Shown: positions 22,822-35,931, counted from the stretch's first letter. The stretch: DNA of 64,000 nucleotides from Stachybotrys elegans (GCA_020746835.1 JAGPNK010000019.1:1-64000), one strand, 5' to 3'. A program made the numbers and translations. Notes: generated by a model not told the origin, from the sequence alone.

Positions 22822-24637
22822 CTAAGCATCCTCCTTGTAAACAACAGCTCCGCCCATTTCCTTCTTCTCGCTCTCTGCCTGGGCAGCCTGCTGGCGGTCG
22901 TACTCCTCGGCAAAGGACTTTCCGTACAAGCCGATCTTGTACCAAGGCAGGTCGAAGAGCCTGTCAATGCTCTCAAGGCTACGACCAGCGGCCTCGGGAA
23001 CGCAGAGCCACACCCAGATGCCACCAACAACCGTGATAACACCGAAGAAGTAGAAAGTACCGTGGGGGCCCAGACCGTGATCCTCCAGAAGCATGACGGG
23101 AAGGGCGCGGTTGGTGGCATACTGGCAAATGAAGTGCATGGCCATGGTAATGGAAGAGCAGATGGCACGGATGCGCAAAGGAAACAGCTCTGACGAGAGA
23201 AGGTACTGGCCACTGTTCCATCCAAGTGCCCATCCAGCACCGGAAATGTAGATGGATGCGATGGCAGCGGTAGAGGCGCGAGACTGAGAGGGCGTGGGCT
23301 CAAATTCCTCATTGTTGGCGACTGGGACAATGTTGAGGAAGATGGCGATGTAGAACATGGCCATGGCTTGGAGAATGATGCCGTAAATCAGGGAGCGCTT
23401 GCGGCCGGCGATATCGACCAGGAACAAGGCGCAGATGACAGCAGAGACAAACTTGACGATTCCAAAGATGACCGTAGAGAAGAGGGACTGCTCACGGCCA
23501 GTGATGCCAACAATCTCGAACAGGTCAGGAGCATAGACGGTCATGGAAGAGCCGCCAGAGAAGCAGGCCATGATCTGAGCCACGTTGGTGAGAAGGAGTC
23601 GGTACGAGTTGCTGCGGACCATGAAGATCTCCTTGAGAACACCCTTCCATCCCATGCCGTGAGTAGCCTCCCTCTCCTCCTGGTAGGACCAATCAATGGC
23701 ATTGATCTCTTCTTGGATATACGGGTGTTCGGCCGGGAGGTTTCGGAGTTTGCAGAGAACGCGGAGAGCTTCGTCGCGCTGACCAACCCGGATGAGGTGG
23801 CGAGGGGACTCCTCCTGGAAGAACGAGAGGGCAAGCAGGATGCCTGCGAACATCAGGTGGATGGAGGTAGGTAGAGCCTGGGAAAGTCAAACTGTCAGCG
23901 CGCGGTCTCCTTGTCGTGTTCGCAAGTAACTTACCCATCGAGTGAGGTTGTCATCCAGAGTCACCTGGGTGCCCCAGTTTGCAAAGTAGGCAACCATGAT
24001 ACCAATATACACGAAGCCAGTGAAGATGCAGGTGCAAAGTCCTCGGATCTGGGCAGGGGCAATCTCAGAGAGGTAGACGGGTCCAACGACGACGGTCTCG
24101 CCAATACCGATACCAGCAATGAAGCGGCCGATGTTGACGGCAGCAAGGCTACCATTGTTTCCCATGAAGATACCGATGCCGATGAGCCAGAGGACGCAGA
24201 GCTGTCGCGTAGCCCAGACACGACCCCACTTGTCGCAGACGATGAAAGCACTGTGGGATGATGTTAGCCTTGCGGTCCAAACTATTTGGTGTTTTGGGGA
24301 CATACAAGAGAGCACCAGCCACGCTTCCGAGCTGGACCATAGAAGAGACTGTTCCCTTGACGTTGGCCAGACCGACGGCGTCAAGGCCGTCAATGCCAAC
24401 GTGACGCTGGAAAGCCTTGCTCAAGAAGACGCCGTTGATGAGACCCTGGGAGAGGCGGGATTAGCATCACGTACTGGAGAACGACCTGTTGCAAGGCAAG
24501 CATACCTCATCAACACCACGAGCTGCGCCCATGATGCCGAAGCTGAAGACTGCCATCCATAGTCTCCAGTTGAGCACCTCCTTGGGCAGGCCTCCCGTGT
24601 TGAAGTTGAAGATGTTGATAGCTGCACCGCCAGCCAT
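22822..24637 (-). CDS. MFS sugar porter
   Basis: 547-residue twelve-helix plasma-membrane transporter of the sugar-porter family. Exons 24637-24506, 24445-24306, 24250-23935, 23877-22822 with introns of 55-60 nt. Signature elements: RGVDEGLINGVF after helix one, VCDKWGRVWATRQ (the GR motif between helices two and three), RFIAGIGIGETVVVGPVYLSEIAP, EESPRHLIRVGQRDEA, DIAGRKRSLIYG and PEAAGRSLESIDRLF (PETKGRSLEEID-type ending). Substrate cannot be assigned; monosaccharides or quinate-like acids are possible from the family. Start is the first ATG and precedes a short amphipathic N-terminus typical of the family. Confidence 0.93.
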
Positions 24638-27122
24638 GTTGATGGTTGGGCAATGACAAGCTAAACTGGGAAGACTGGAGTTCTCTGGGGGGGGAGGGTT
24701 CCAACAGCCAGTCAACAAGCAGGAGGTGGAAGGGGGCCGTTGAAGGTGAAGAGCTTGCTTGCTTGACCATGGAATCTGCTCGGCCACCTCTCTTATATAC
24801 ATCATTTCCGTCCTCCCCTCATCATTCTCCCCCAGCAGGGTCCCAGGCCCAGCCCATATCTTACCCCGTATGGACTCCATATCAGCAACTTAATCCCCAT
24901 TAAGGAATGAGGGGTTGGCGCCAGAATCTGCGTGACGGGGAGAAGCTTGGAAGCGCGACGACTAATAGCTCGCTCAACGACGAATCCCCACGGGGCTTCT
25001 AGACCTTGCTCTAGCTCAACGCCCAAACACAAGGTACCATCTGATGGTCAGTGCGGTTCCACAGGAACCATGAACCCAGGCTTGCTACGCAGCGCGATGA
25101 TCATATCACTTAGCAAAGAGAAACGATATCCAAGGTTGGACCCTGCTCACGCGAGATGAATCCATCTAGAACCATACAATGCGTGATTGACTGCTCGGAA
25201 TTGGCGAGCCAGTGGTCCAATGGCCTTGCAAACGCTCCCAACAAGCCAACCATACTACGAGGTTTAGCTCACTGGAGCGTGGTATGTATGCTGGAAGTTA
25301 GCGACTCGTGATGGCCAAGAAGGCCAAGAACAGACTACAATCGAGCTCTTGACTCGGCAATGTTCCGACATCGCCAAGGCGGCAGGGCGTTTACCGTGGG
25401 GGACTCCCGTTCTTGGCGTGGCGAGACACCAAGATGTTAGACTTTGCGCCGTTGAGCGAGGTTGGCCTTTTCACACATCATTGATGAGCCCATATCATTG
25501 GCAGTTTGCGTTTTCGGTGTCGTTTGGCGGCATGGGATATTCGTGCAGATATATCAAGACGGCCAGCACGCAATCGTGAAGAGCCTCCCACTTTCTGGTA
25601 CATGCAGGTACATTTTTTCTCGGAACCGAATTGACCATGACATCCATTATTGCCATGCTAGGGGCACCTTCATCCACTCTCCTCGAAAGTAGTCAAGTGA
25701 CACGGGGCGGGTCTAGTCTAGCGTTTGTTCGGCGTCTCCATGCTCGGAGACTGGCCGAGAAGCAGGGGAGCTTAGCCTGCTCCGTCGTTTCTATTTCTTT
25801 CGTGTGCTTTATTGTGCTCATCATGTGCCAACAATGACCAGCGTCGTGTCATCTTGGCGCAGTCGTCGGGTTTTCCCATTCGGCGCTGGGCGATGCGAGG
25901 TGCCGGCTTGGCTGGGAGACGGCTCACTGCATGCCGTTGCTTGAGGCTGAAATGGCCCGCAGCCAGGCTTCTTGGTACCAACTTGGCAAGCGATGCGGCT
26001 CAACAAGACAGTACCACGGTGCAAGATATGTGCTGAATGACAGTAACGCTGGGAACACTTTGCAGTGAAAAATAGGGGCCGTCATGGGTGCTCAGGCCCC
26101 GGTGAAGCTCAAGCTTTACCGGGAGGATTCCGAAGCTCTGAGTCAAGGAAATCTCATCCCTCCACTCGGTGTGCATTCCCTGAGCGTTGACTGGGTAAAC
26201 ATTTCGCCCACCTGGACCACTTTGCCCTCAGGTAGTGCAACAACAAGCGAAAAATCGCTCGACGGCGGGCGCAACTGGAAACCCTTATCTCGCTCAAGGC
26301 GCAAGGCGGTACGGTGTAGCTTTGGTGACCCACCATGAGCCCATACGTCTTTGCTTCTCAGCAGGCATGAAGGGCCGTAAAGGGTGGAACTCTGGCAATC
26401 TCGGTGGAGTGAATATGCTTCTCTATCATCATTATTTCATCCACCCGCGCTTGTTCCCCGCGCATGTTACCATGCAACAAGGTAAGGTTGAGAAGAATAG
26501 AGTTTTAGAATCCAGCTAAACATTAAGCATATGAGAAGATCTCTGCCCTTGAATTAAGCTTGATACCCCAACCAGGCTTCGCACATGTGTGGAGTGATTT
26601 CTGTCTTCTTCTTCGTCTAGGGTAGGTAACGCAGGCCAGGGTTTTAAGAGCGACTTGTAAATAGCAAAAGGCTCCAATTAAGTATGAGTAATCATGTACA
26701 GAATATTGTAGTTTAGATCAATCCTCTTTTCTGGCTTTGCCATTGAGAAGGAGCATGTCTGTGTCCGTGTCTGTGTCTGTATCTTTGTGTTGCTTGTCAT
26801 GCCCTCCACCGCTTCTTTCACGTAAAGGGAGAAAAAGGCAAGGAGAGAAAAAAAAAAAGAAAGAAAAAAACTGATTTGGTCCACCTTGCCCCCACTTTCT
26901 CTTGACCTTGAGGCTCGGAAAATCGGCATTGGACGCTTCGGGTTGAGGTGCTCCGGAATCGCAATGCTGTGATGGCGCAGGTCACAGAATATTGTTACTT
27001 GGACTCTTGATGGTCAATGATGCGAAAAGGTAGACAACGACGGAATTGGAAGTCGTGCTGTCTTGAAGATATCCTTGGAGAAAACTGAAACCGAAGCTGT
27101 CGAGTTCTTCCCGTCGTCGGAG
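24638..27122. other. Intergenic, no gene seen
   Basis: Nearly 2.5 kb, the longest gap in the window, between two divergent MFS genes. A poly-A-rich tract lies at 26847-26871 and TG/CT-rich sequence at 26757-26790. Frames are under 95 codons and unlike proteins. Confidence 0.4.
24792..24799 (-). promoter_or_regulatory. TATA-like box of sugar porter
   Basis: TATATAAG on the minus strand, about 155 bp upstream of the ATG at 24637. Confidence 0.4.
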
Positions 27123-28655
27123 ATGGACCGGGCAATCGGAGAGAACACCGGCACGACTACAAGAACAGCCAACGCCACATCTCATATCGAACAACCCCAA
27201 GCCAGACCACACAATGAGAGCAATGATACCGAAACCACGGGAGCTGTCGCAATCATGGAGAATCACAGTCCTTCAGATGAAGAGAACCCCCCTGCCGCGC
27301 CCGACGATAATGACTCAGTCTACGCGCGGTTTTCTCCACGCCGCAAAGCCCTCATCATGACGACCTTGAGCTTCTGCGGATTCTTGACCCCGATAAGCTC
27401 TACTGCCGTGCTCGTGGCAATTCCCGAGGTGGCAGCCGACTTCGCTACAACCGGCGTCATGATCAACATCTCCAACGCCCTATTCTTCGTCTTCATGGCA
27501 TTGAGCCCGATATTTTGGGGCCCGCTGGCACAGGCAATCGGTCGCCGCCGCATCTTCCTCATCTCGAGCTTCCTACTCACCGCCTTTAGCGCAGGGACAG
27601 CGGCAGCACCCAACGTGGGTGCCTACTTTGCTTTCCGCATGTTGACTGCATTTCAAGGGACGGCATTCCTCGTCGTGGGCTCTGTCGTGATTGGAGACGT
27701 ATGGGCGCCGACCGAGCGTGGTAGAGCGTTGGGCGTCTTCATGTCGGGCTTGCTCGTTGGGCCAACCGTGGCTCCGCTCCTGGGAGGCATCGTTACTACT
27801 TTCACCACCTGGCGCGTCATCTTCTGGGTAATCACTGCTCTATCGGCAGTGGCGACTGTAATGATTATCTTCCTCTTGCCAGAGACAATCCCAGAGAAGC
27901 CCCAGGTGCTCAAGGGGCTCAAACCGCTACAGAAGGTGGTGAAAGTAGCCAAACTCTCCAACCCATGGAAAGTTATCCACCCTCTGCTCATTTATCCCAA
28001 CCTATGGATTGCAGCTCTAGCGGTTTCTTCCTTGATATGGAACCAGTACTCGCTCCTCACACCCATCCGATACGTGATCAACCCTCGGTTCAACCTCACG
28101 TCGCCGATTCAGTCAGCCTTGTTCTTCCTGCCTCCCGGGGCAGGATACCTATGCGGAACCTTCTGTGGAGGACGATGGTCCGATTTCGTTGTCGATAAGT
28201 ACATCAAGAAACGCGGTCGTCGTGTGCCCGAAGATCGCCTAAATGCTGCTGTTGTGCTCATGGCTATCGCAATCCCGGGTTTCATGATCATTTATGGCTG
28301 GGCCGTGGAAAGAGAAGTTGGCGGCATCCCACTCGTCGTCATCGTCATGTTCCTGCAGGGCTTTGCGCAGCTATTCTGTCTCCCGAGTCTGAATACCTAT
28401 CTCATCGATGTTCTCCAGGACAAAGGCCAGAGCTCGATTGCCGTCGCTGGCAATTATCTAGCACGATTTATGTTTGCCGCTGCTGGAACGGCCGTCTGCC
28501 TGCCAGCCATCCGCGCTATAGGAGTAGGCTGGTTTAGTACCATATCTGGGCTATTTATATCCGCCACCGCAGTCCTTGTATGGCTTCTGACGAGATACGG
28601 AGAGAAATGGCGTTTGGACACCAGCGAAAAGGAAGCTGCCAACAACCACCACTAA
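27123..28655 (+). CDS. MFS transporter, DHA1 (drug:H+ antiporter) type
   Basis: 510-residue single-exon membrane transporter from the first ATG (27123); a longer frame begins at a TTG and is not used. A polar N-terminal tail of about 70 residues precedes SPRRKALIMTTLSFCGFLTP (helix one). Motif A is seen as GPLAQAIGRRRIFLIS, and the antiporter motif C as LLVGPTVAPLLGGIV in helix five, which places it among proton-coupled exporters rather than sugar importers. LPETIPEKPQVLKGLKP marks the central loop; WAVEREVGGIPLVVIVMFLQGF lies before the last helices. Likely role is efflux of small toxic or secondary compounds. No biosynthetic gene is adjacent. Confidence 0.92.
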   Translation: MDRAIGENTGTTTRTANATSHIEQPQARPHNESNDTETTGAVAIMENHSPSDEENPPAAPDDNDSVYARFSPRRKALIMTTLSFCGFLTPISSTAVLVAIPEVAADFATTGVMINISNALFFVFMALSPIFWGPLAQAIGRRRIFLISSFLLTAFSAGTAAAPNVGAYFAFRMLTAFQGTAFLVVGSVVIGDVWAPTERGRALGVFMSGLLVGPTVAPLLGGIVTTFTTWRVIFWVITALSAVATVMIIFLLPETIPEKPQVLKGLKPLQKVVKVAKLSNPWKVIHPLLIYPNLWIAALAVSSLIWNQYSLLTPIRYVINPRFNLTSPIQSALFFLPPGAGYLCGTFCGGRWSDFVVDKYIKKRGRRVPEDRLNAAVVLMAIAIPGFMIIYGWAVEREVGGIPLVVIVMFLQGFAQLFCLPSLNTYLIDVLQDKGQSSIAVAGNYLARFMFAAAGTAVCLPAIRAIGVGWFSTISGLFISATAVLVWLLTRYGEKWRLDTSEKEAANNHH

Positions 28656-30084
28656 CGATTCTATAATGAATAAATACATTAGAGAGACACATGGCCATGG
28701 TATATCGTACTTTATGCATGTCCAGGTGCAGAAGGTGGCCATTGCTAGTCATGGACCCTTCGATTCTGTTTACACACTGGGCGGTGCAAAAGTTGACTGA
28801 CACGAATGCAGTATTGGCCAACTCTAGTCGTGCATGTCTAGAGAGAAAGTGCCGTTTATTAGTCTGGGGATTATGAGGTAAAAAGAGCGGAACTATTGAA
28901 AAGAGTAAAGAATTTTTGCTTACAGAACCGCCAGGATTGAGTCTCCTCATTGGGGAATCAGGGACCCTTGCAGTGAAAAGGTATCGGGAGCTTGCAAGCA
29001 AAATACGACATGGAAGATTGAACTGGGAGATGCAAATGCTCGTGGGCAGAGAGCCAGGTTGGTCCAAGAGAAATCCTACAAACCGAAACTTTATGCTTTA
29101 GTCTGCCAGTCGGTCCCTATGGCTAGGTAAAGCATCTCTTGAGGGTCGAGAGCATGCAGAAGCGCTCTGAACACGAAGATGGTAAAAATATTGACTTCCA
29201 CAGCCAACGCAGCCATAAGAACTACCCAGAAGATGAGAAAATGCCCATGAAACTGCCTTGTATCACCAAAGAGCTGAATGGGAAATACAGCAATCCACTG
29301 CCAGGAAAAGACAGACCGCATTGTGCCAGTCTTCTAACCCAGATGGGGTTCTTCTAGGTATACCATTGGGTGCCGAGCTACCAAAGTACCGGCCTAGCCA
29401 ATGATATGTGGTCGGTAATGATAGAGGCGGCGGCCAGAATTATGAGTCAGCCATCCAGGCCATGTTCAACCATCGTCCGAGCCCGCAAGCGCAGGCCGAG
29501 AACAACGGTGCCGAGATATGCGAATGTAGGGTCGATGCCCAGTAAACCTGTCCATGATTGGTCTCGGATAAGTAAAAAATCATGGATGATGGTCCTGACA
29601 AAAGTGCCTCAGTTTGCAAGCCGCTTAAGTAGAATCCGATGCGGCTGGCGGGCGCATACTTGCCGCATATCCGTCGTAGATTTGCAGTTCGCGTGTAGAA
29701 TGAGCCGGAGTTTATACGGCAGATGGAGTGCTGGATGGGAAAAAAAGCCAAGAAAAGGATAGCGCTTGCTTTGCGGTGGTGCCACTCTCCACAAGTCAGG
29801 GTATGTGTGCCAATATAGCCCCCAACAGCCCCCAACGCAAGCACGTACGTAGTAATGTAAACGGTTGTTTAGTACCATGATCCAGAGATGTTGAGAGGCA
29901 CGGTATACGAAATGAACCAAACAACCAAACCAGCAACCTTAGGCTACTGTATATTACTAGAATGCCTCGGGTATAAGTAGCTAACCAGTTCTCTTCATCT
30001 TCCTGTCCCTCTGATCTCATCCAGCACTACCTACTCTCACTGCCTCCAAACCATTATACCAAAGTTCTACCCATCGTCTCCAAG
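28656..30084. other. Intergenic, no gene seen
   Basis: 1.4 kb with overlapping short frames on both strands; none looks like protein. Ends in the promoter of the small secreted protein gene. Confidence 0.4.
29972..29979 (+). promoter_or_regulatory. TATA-like box of small secreted protein
   Basis: TATAAGTA 113 bp upstream of the ATG at 30085, followed by a CT-rich leader. Confidence 0.45.
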
Positions 30085-30529
30085 ATGCTCTTCAATCTCT
30101 TTACCACTACAGCTCTCGTGGCTTGCTCTCTTCTAGCCGCCCCGGCTCTAGGCAGTCCCCTCGATATCACTCTCCCCCCAGGGCTTGAGTCACACCTCAC
30201 GAGCCGGGCCTCGGACGTAACGGTGAAATATTGGAAGACTACATCGTGCAAGACTTCAAACTCCGAGAAGAGCTACAACAGTGGAAAATGCCTTAACGTG
30301 GCTTCGGTCGACCATGCTGTTAGTATGCAAGAAAGGAAGAAAAACAGCTGCCATCGTGAGTTAGCCCCCTCACCGATCTTGAGACCACAGCGCCCCCGCG
30401 TCCTAACTCTCCCTCTAAGTGATCAGATATGAGGAGAAAGACTGCAAAGGATATTCGGAGAAGGGCCTCAATCTCGATGATTGCTTCAACATTGGAGACC
30501 GGTGGGAGTCTCTCAAGATCCAGTGCTAG
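30085..30529 (+). CDS. Small secreted cysteine-containing protein
   Basis: 126 residues, exons 30085-30355 and 30420-30529. Signal peptide TALVACSLLAAPALGSP. The mature part has six cysteines (SCKTS, GKCLN, NSCHL, KDCKGY, DDCFN, IQC at the very end), enough for three disulfides. The intron is 64 nt (GTGAGT...CCTAACT...AAG). The acceptor AAG at 30417-30419 was preferred to the CAG at 30424-30426, because only it keeps the frame into YEEKDCKGYSEKG. Size, signal peptide and terminal cysteine are those of fungal small secreted proteins, some of which are effectors or antimicrobials; no family recognised and no function claimed. Confidence 0.75.
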
Positions 30530-32223
30530 ACAGACGCTTGCCTGGGTTTGATTCGGCACTCTTGACAATTTGATTGGGGTATTTGACCCTGCGAATTCTT
30601 TCTTAGGGCAGCAATCTTCAACATCCGAATTTCGAACGACAAGAAGTTGGGCAAAGGTCCGTTACGTCAGGGGGCAAATCTGACATGGAGATGGGTCAGT
30701 GTTATAGGAGGAATGGAAAAGCTGTTGACTTTGGGCTGAGAATGTATTGTGTGCATGGTAAATACCTGCTGTCCGTTGTCACCACCACACCGCATTTCAA
30801 TAGCATTTAATCCCAAGGACATACACGAACTAGTGGCTAGATGTGAGACGCGGCTTACTGTTGTGGCCACTCGGTGTGTTGTACACTTGCCAGTATCTTG
30901 CTGCAATTCGGCTAACTTAGCCCCCAAACCTGCAATGTTGATCCACGCATGGCCTTGCAACTTGGCGAAAGCTTGGCCACGGCACTGTAGCTAATTGCCA
31001 ATCAAGAAACGGCTGTTGTACGTAGTAGTTTCGCCCCCACAAGATGCCTAGGGTAAGGGATGTTCTTCCGACCTTTCTGGATGAAAATTGTAAATTTCTT
31101 CTAATGATGTCACTAAAGTGAAGGGGCAGGCTTATAAGCCGCTCGCGGTATGAGTCCAGGATATGGAAAACTTGGACTTTCAAGTATCCGCCCTACCCAC
31201 TACGGAATCATTGTCTTTTCATATTCTCCTTCTGCCTCTCGACAGAGGGATGTTGCGGGAGGGGTGGAGTGCAAGACCATCCTGTGCCACGTCACGCTAA
31301 CAAGCCCTGACCAGCGGTGGCCCTTGCATGAGCCATCACACGAGTTTGAATAAGGGATTAACTGTATTGTGTCTGAAGGTGTGTGGCAATTTACTCGTGT
31401 GCAGCGCATTGTTCTTTGGCGTCGCCAATGACGAATCGGTGTGGGTGCAACACAGGCCCCGGATCCTAACAATTCGGAGCGAACGTACCTGTTATTCGAC
31501 GAAAGCCTACCGGTATCAGCGGAAGACTACTTGCAGTAGCATGGCATGCCTGGGCTCGCTTGCCTCCCACAACCCAGCCACTCTCTGAAACCTGTGCAAG
31601 CGAATCGACTTCCCGAGCGTCTCGAGTCTTACAGGATCTTCGCGTTACCTTGCATGTGTCCAATGCTGCGATCTCGCGACGATGGATGCACCCTCTGACA
31701 ACTTTGTATTCCTTATGGAATGTGATACAGAGGATGAGATTCCAAAGTAATAGCAAAGTGACTGCGTTGCTGATTCTCCTACACGCAAGGGCCATCAGAG
31801 CTTTGGCCTTCAGCCGTGATCTGCTTAGTGAAGATGAATAGAATGATTGATAGGTCAATACATGAATTCGGTCCTATGGTGCGTCACTTTTGAGCCAATT
31901 CAGAACACGGGCCCTCTCCTGAGGCTTTAGTAGTCCGCCACAGCATTCACACCAGCATGCAACGAGGGTAAAAAAGGGTCGCTTAGCATTGTAGAAAAAC
32001 TCCTGCCTTGGCAGGATGAATACTGTGCTGTAATTTCAGATGGTGACGGTGTTGATTGGCTGTTTACTCCATAATGCCAATACCAAGGGCTGACTGTGGC
32101 AAACCTAAACTTGACACCATGATTTCATATCGAGAAGGAGGAGTTGTGTAGCATGTGAGACAAATAGACAGTATTGTACTTGAGATACCTCAGTCGCTTC
32201 GATCTTATCTGTTCTGTATACCA
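30530..32223. other. Intergenic, no gene seen
   Basis: 1.7 kb with short frames only. No repeat, RNA gene or conserved domain seen. Confidence 0.4.
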
Positions 32224-34064
32224 ATGCATCTTCTTTCTCATGCAGAAATGGAATCGCTACATTGTGTTACGACGGAAAACGGGCCATGGCCTTTTGGCCT
32301 CGCGGTCTCGATACCTTTCATATTTTCAGCCCTTTTACTTTTGAAGTCTATTTACCGACTATTCTTTCACCCACTTTCGAAGTTTCCGGGACCGAAGATG
32401 GCCGCCATAACAAAGCTTTACGAGTCATATCATCATACCTACAAGGGAGACTGGCCAGAGAACTTGGCCCGTCTTCACGCAACTTATGGTACGCGCAGAA
32501 TTCCCAGTCAATCTCTGCACAGTTTATGCCACGGCAATAACTGTATGCTCATGATTTTCTTTTAGGTGATCTCATTCGGATCGGGCCCAACGAACTACAT
32601 TGCATGGATCACGAATGGATTCTAAAACATCACCGACGCCCTGACATGAAGAAGTGTACAAACTACTATGGAACACTGAACCATCTCATTGGCGGCCTGC
32701 ACCAACCACAGGCTCATAACGAGAGGAAGTCTCTGATACAGCCTTTGTTCGCCGGGAAATCCTTGGCGAGCTATGCGGAAGTCCTGAATCATTACCTTGA
32801 TCTCCTCCACGAACGGTTCGTTGCCGAAATGGGAAAGAACGACAAGGTCAACACGACGCACATAATCTGGGCATACACAACCGACATAATGGTCTCATAT
32901 ATTATTGGAAAAGAGACTGAATACCTGAAGTCAGACGATCTGGAAAGCGTGCATCATGCTACACGGGCCTTTAGCGCAACCGATCTGGCGACCACCATGA
33001 GAACCATGCCCCCAGTCAATAGGACATTCAAGCTAATACCATCTCTGAGATCCTACTCACCGCTCGGATGGCTAGATGAGGTGGGTTTGCACTGCGCCAA
33101 GAACAACGGAAGAGTTCTGAAGTAACCGACCTTCACAGATAATGAGGACCAATATCAGGGGAACAGCGCCCGAAACAGAAAAGACTCGCCGAGACACGTC
33201 TGTTTTAGCCCGGATGTATGGCCAACTGGGTGATGAGAAGCTCACCGTGGAAGAGGCTGCCCAGGCAGTCTTTATTGGTAACGAGTCGCTGCTAAGCAAC
33301 TTGACCTTTCTTCTCCATTTTCTGATACACAGTCCCGATTGCGTCAAAAAACTCCGTCAAGAATTGGACACTCTTGAGCTTGGACTATTTGGTCACCGGG
33401 TCTGGCGGGATCCCCGTGTGCTACAGCTACCATATCTGGTATGTCACAGTCCCTTAACCCGATGACATGTTGCTGATGTTGGCGCAGGATGCTGTGTGCA
33501 GGGAGTCTACTCGCCTGAGCGCACCGGGATGGCATCGCCAGCCTCGCCAAATTGATGAGCCGCTTGAATGGCGCGGCTCGGTCATTCCGGCAATGGTAAG
33601 CAAGTCCTTGAATCGTCACCAAGCCGGGATTTTCTGACATTTGCCATCGGAAGACGAGCGTGAGTTTTACTCTCTCATTCATGGGAAGCGATCCCAACAT
33701 GCATCAAGAAGCACACAAATTTGACCCAGAACGCTGGCTTGGAAAAGACCCCAGGGTGCAGCAGACAAAGCGTAGTGCAGCACCCTTTGGCACAGGAACT
33801 CGGACATGTTTGGGGCAACAGTAAGGACATGGCCCTTAATCCTCACCGCCTTACATTATGAAACATGCTAACATAACGGCCAACAGCATCGCCAATCAAG
33901 TTTTGCGCAAGACGGTTGCGGCGATGATATACAACTTTGACATGTCTCTGTGGAACTCCCAGCAAGATGAGACAGAAGGCTATCGTTATCTGGACACGTA
34001 CCCACAAAAAGGCCGAGAAGGCATTCTTTATCTTCGAGTGATGAACCGATTCAGGGAGGTGTGA
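32224..34064 (+). CDS. Cytochrome P450 monooxygenase
   Basis: 510-residue membrane-anchored P450, six exons: 32224-32488, 32566-33080, 33139-33438, 33488-33595, 33654-33820, 33887-34064. N-terminal anchor FGLAVSIPFIFSALLLLKSIYRLFFHPLSKFPGPK. Helix K shows CRESTRLS (ExxR), then DPERWLG (PERF-type), and the haem loop FGTGTRTCLGQ (FxxGxRxCxG) with the cysteine ligand. In helix I the oxygen-activation motif reads FIGNES where AGx(D/E)T is usual: the acid is kept and threonine is serine. An ATG at 32248 is an equally good start, eight codons in. Substrate unknown; the following regulator-like and SDR genes on the same strand suggest a shared oxidative pathway, which is inference. Confidence 0.9.
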
Positions 34065-34669
34065 GCCATGGAGCCTGGAGGCAACTCAGAAGGGACATCT
34101 TGCTGTTTTAGACTCGCTTCACATAAGTGCTTACAGGTTCCTTAATATATTCGAACACTGAGTAACCCATTTGTATTACCTTCGGCCCCTGACAATCTGG
34201 GAGCCAATATACGAGGGAGGGATCAAGTCATCATAAAGCCGATAAGAAAATACACCGCTAACCACCCTCCAATACGTGGAGAATCCGGCCCCCCCTCAAC
34301 TCGGAATTCCACCTTTCACCCCAACAAAGGTCTAGGTTGTTATCAAAATTTTCGATGCGCCCCTCGAAATAACCCTGACAACCAGTGAGCCTTACCCAGC
34401 ATCTCATCTCATCGACACCCTTGTGCTTGTTTGTACCACATGGGATTGATTGGTCGGGATGGATCCCTGCAATAAGCGAGCGAGTTTTACTCTGCCCTGT
34501 GGGAAGCCTAAGGGGTCACTGCTGACAAGTCCGGTAGTTTTTGCGGAGATAAATACGAGACCCCGCGTCCTTATCAGAATGCAGCGAAGCGAAGAAACAG
34601 TGTGACCTTCGAAAGCGTACACTGCCTATCGATTTTCTATCGAATCTGGGCTGTTGCTGCAATATTGCA
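34065..34669. other. Intergenic, upstream of regulator-like gene
   Basis: 600 bp; no gene seen. Presumed 3' flank of the P450 and promoter of the next gene. Confidence 0.4.
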
Positions 34670-35931
34670 ATGAACTCGCCAGACTCGCAAGACTCGCCAG
34701 ACGGTCCGATGGAGCACCAGTTCGTCAATGTGACGGAAAACCCATCGCTGGATAAAGACAAACGACGCATCCATGTCCGGCGGACAGTCATGGCGCAATA
34801 TCATAAACAGCGCAAGCGCCAAAAGCAGAAAGCTGAAAAGGAGGCCGAGAAGCCCAAGGAGGAATCCCTGACGCCAAGCACTTCCGTATCGTCTCCCACG
34901 TGGATACGCCGTCCGACACACCTACTTTGTGCAAAGCCATGGGCCAATGAACATCAAGCCCGAGCGAGCGACGCCGTTATTAATTATCTCTGTGGTCAAG
35001 CCATCCATGGAATCACAGATCTTTCTGGCGTATTGTTTGTTCATAGCAGCTGGAAGAATGGATTGGAGGTTACTGGGACCGGGGCGCATCCATTGCTGTC
35101 GTTCCAGCAAATTTTGGGTTATTACGGTGACAAAGACTTTATGCATATTGACCAAACGCCACTTTGGGATGCTGTGCATATGGAACAGGAGACGATTTAT
35201 ACCCAGGTATGACCCAACCGCCTAATTGATATCTGATGTGGCTGAGGAACTTCAACTCCACTTCACATATCCGATGTTTACTGATCCAGACATAGTGCGA
35301 GGACTGGGAGCCCTTCAGGCTTCTCGGCGCTGCTCAAGCAATCACTTTATATCTCTTGCTCCGGGTTAGGACTGGGGCAAACCATCCAGTATTTCCAGAT
35401 GGAGACATCGCCCTGCTATTCACCTTATCGGTAAGTAGCTTCATTTGCGATAGGCAATGACTGTACATTATCCATGCAGGCAGGCTAATAGCTGGGCAGA
35501 AAGTTTTCAAGTCTCTCCAGGACGGACACATGCGTGGCCCAACGCTCGGAACTATCCTACCACAGAACGATGAGTGGGAGCAGTGGATTTTCCGCGAATC
35601 CGTCATGCGGACTGCCATGATCTACTTTCTTCTAGATCTAACAGTGAATGTGGACTTTGGCCTGACTTACGATCGACCAACAGACTGGCATCTCCATGAC
35701 ATGCCGCTGCCTTGCACCAAAGACCTATGGTTGGCAGAAGACATGCTAGCTTGGAAAGAAAAATGCCCCCGGGAGGGGTACATATGGTCTCATAGCCTGA
35801 CATTTGGCCACATGTATAGTCATAGCGACATTCACAAACGCAGGCTTCAAACCTGGCAAGAATCTTCGGATGAGCTGGGCTTGGTCGTAACCTTGGCTAG
35901 TCAGCTTGATTCTCCTACTAGACAAAAATAG
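34670..35931 (+). CDS. Fungal regulator-like protein without zinc cluster
   Basis: 367 residues, exons 34670-35206, 35296-35430, 35500-35931. The N-terminus has the FVNVTENPSLDKDKRRIHVR then MAQYHKQRKRQKQK layout, common in fungal proteins with a fungal-specific transcription-factor domain that lack a Cys6 cluster; the KQRKRQKQKAEKEAE stretch is basic and could be a nuclear signal. The later part (CEDWEPFRLLGAAQAITLYL, LLRVRTGANHPVFP, WEQWIFRESVMRTAMIYFLL) resembles the C-terminal alpha-helical domain of those factors. Intron one is 89 nt and ends CATAG, skipping a nearer CAG that would leave an in-frame stop. No DNA-binding domain is seen. Possible pathway modulator for the flanking P450 and SDR (inference). 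The protein is short for the family, so an end might be misjudged. Confidence 0.75.
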
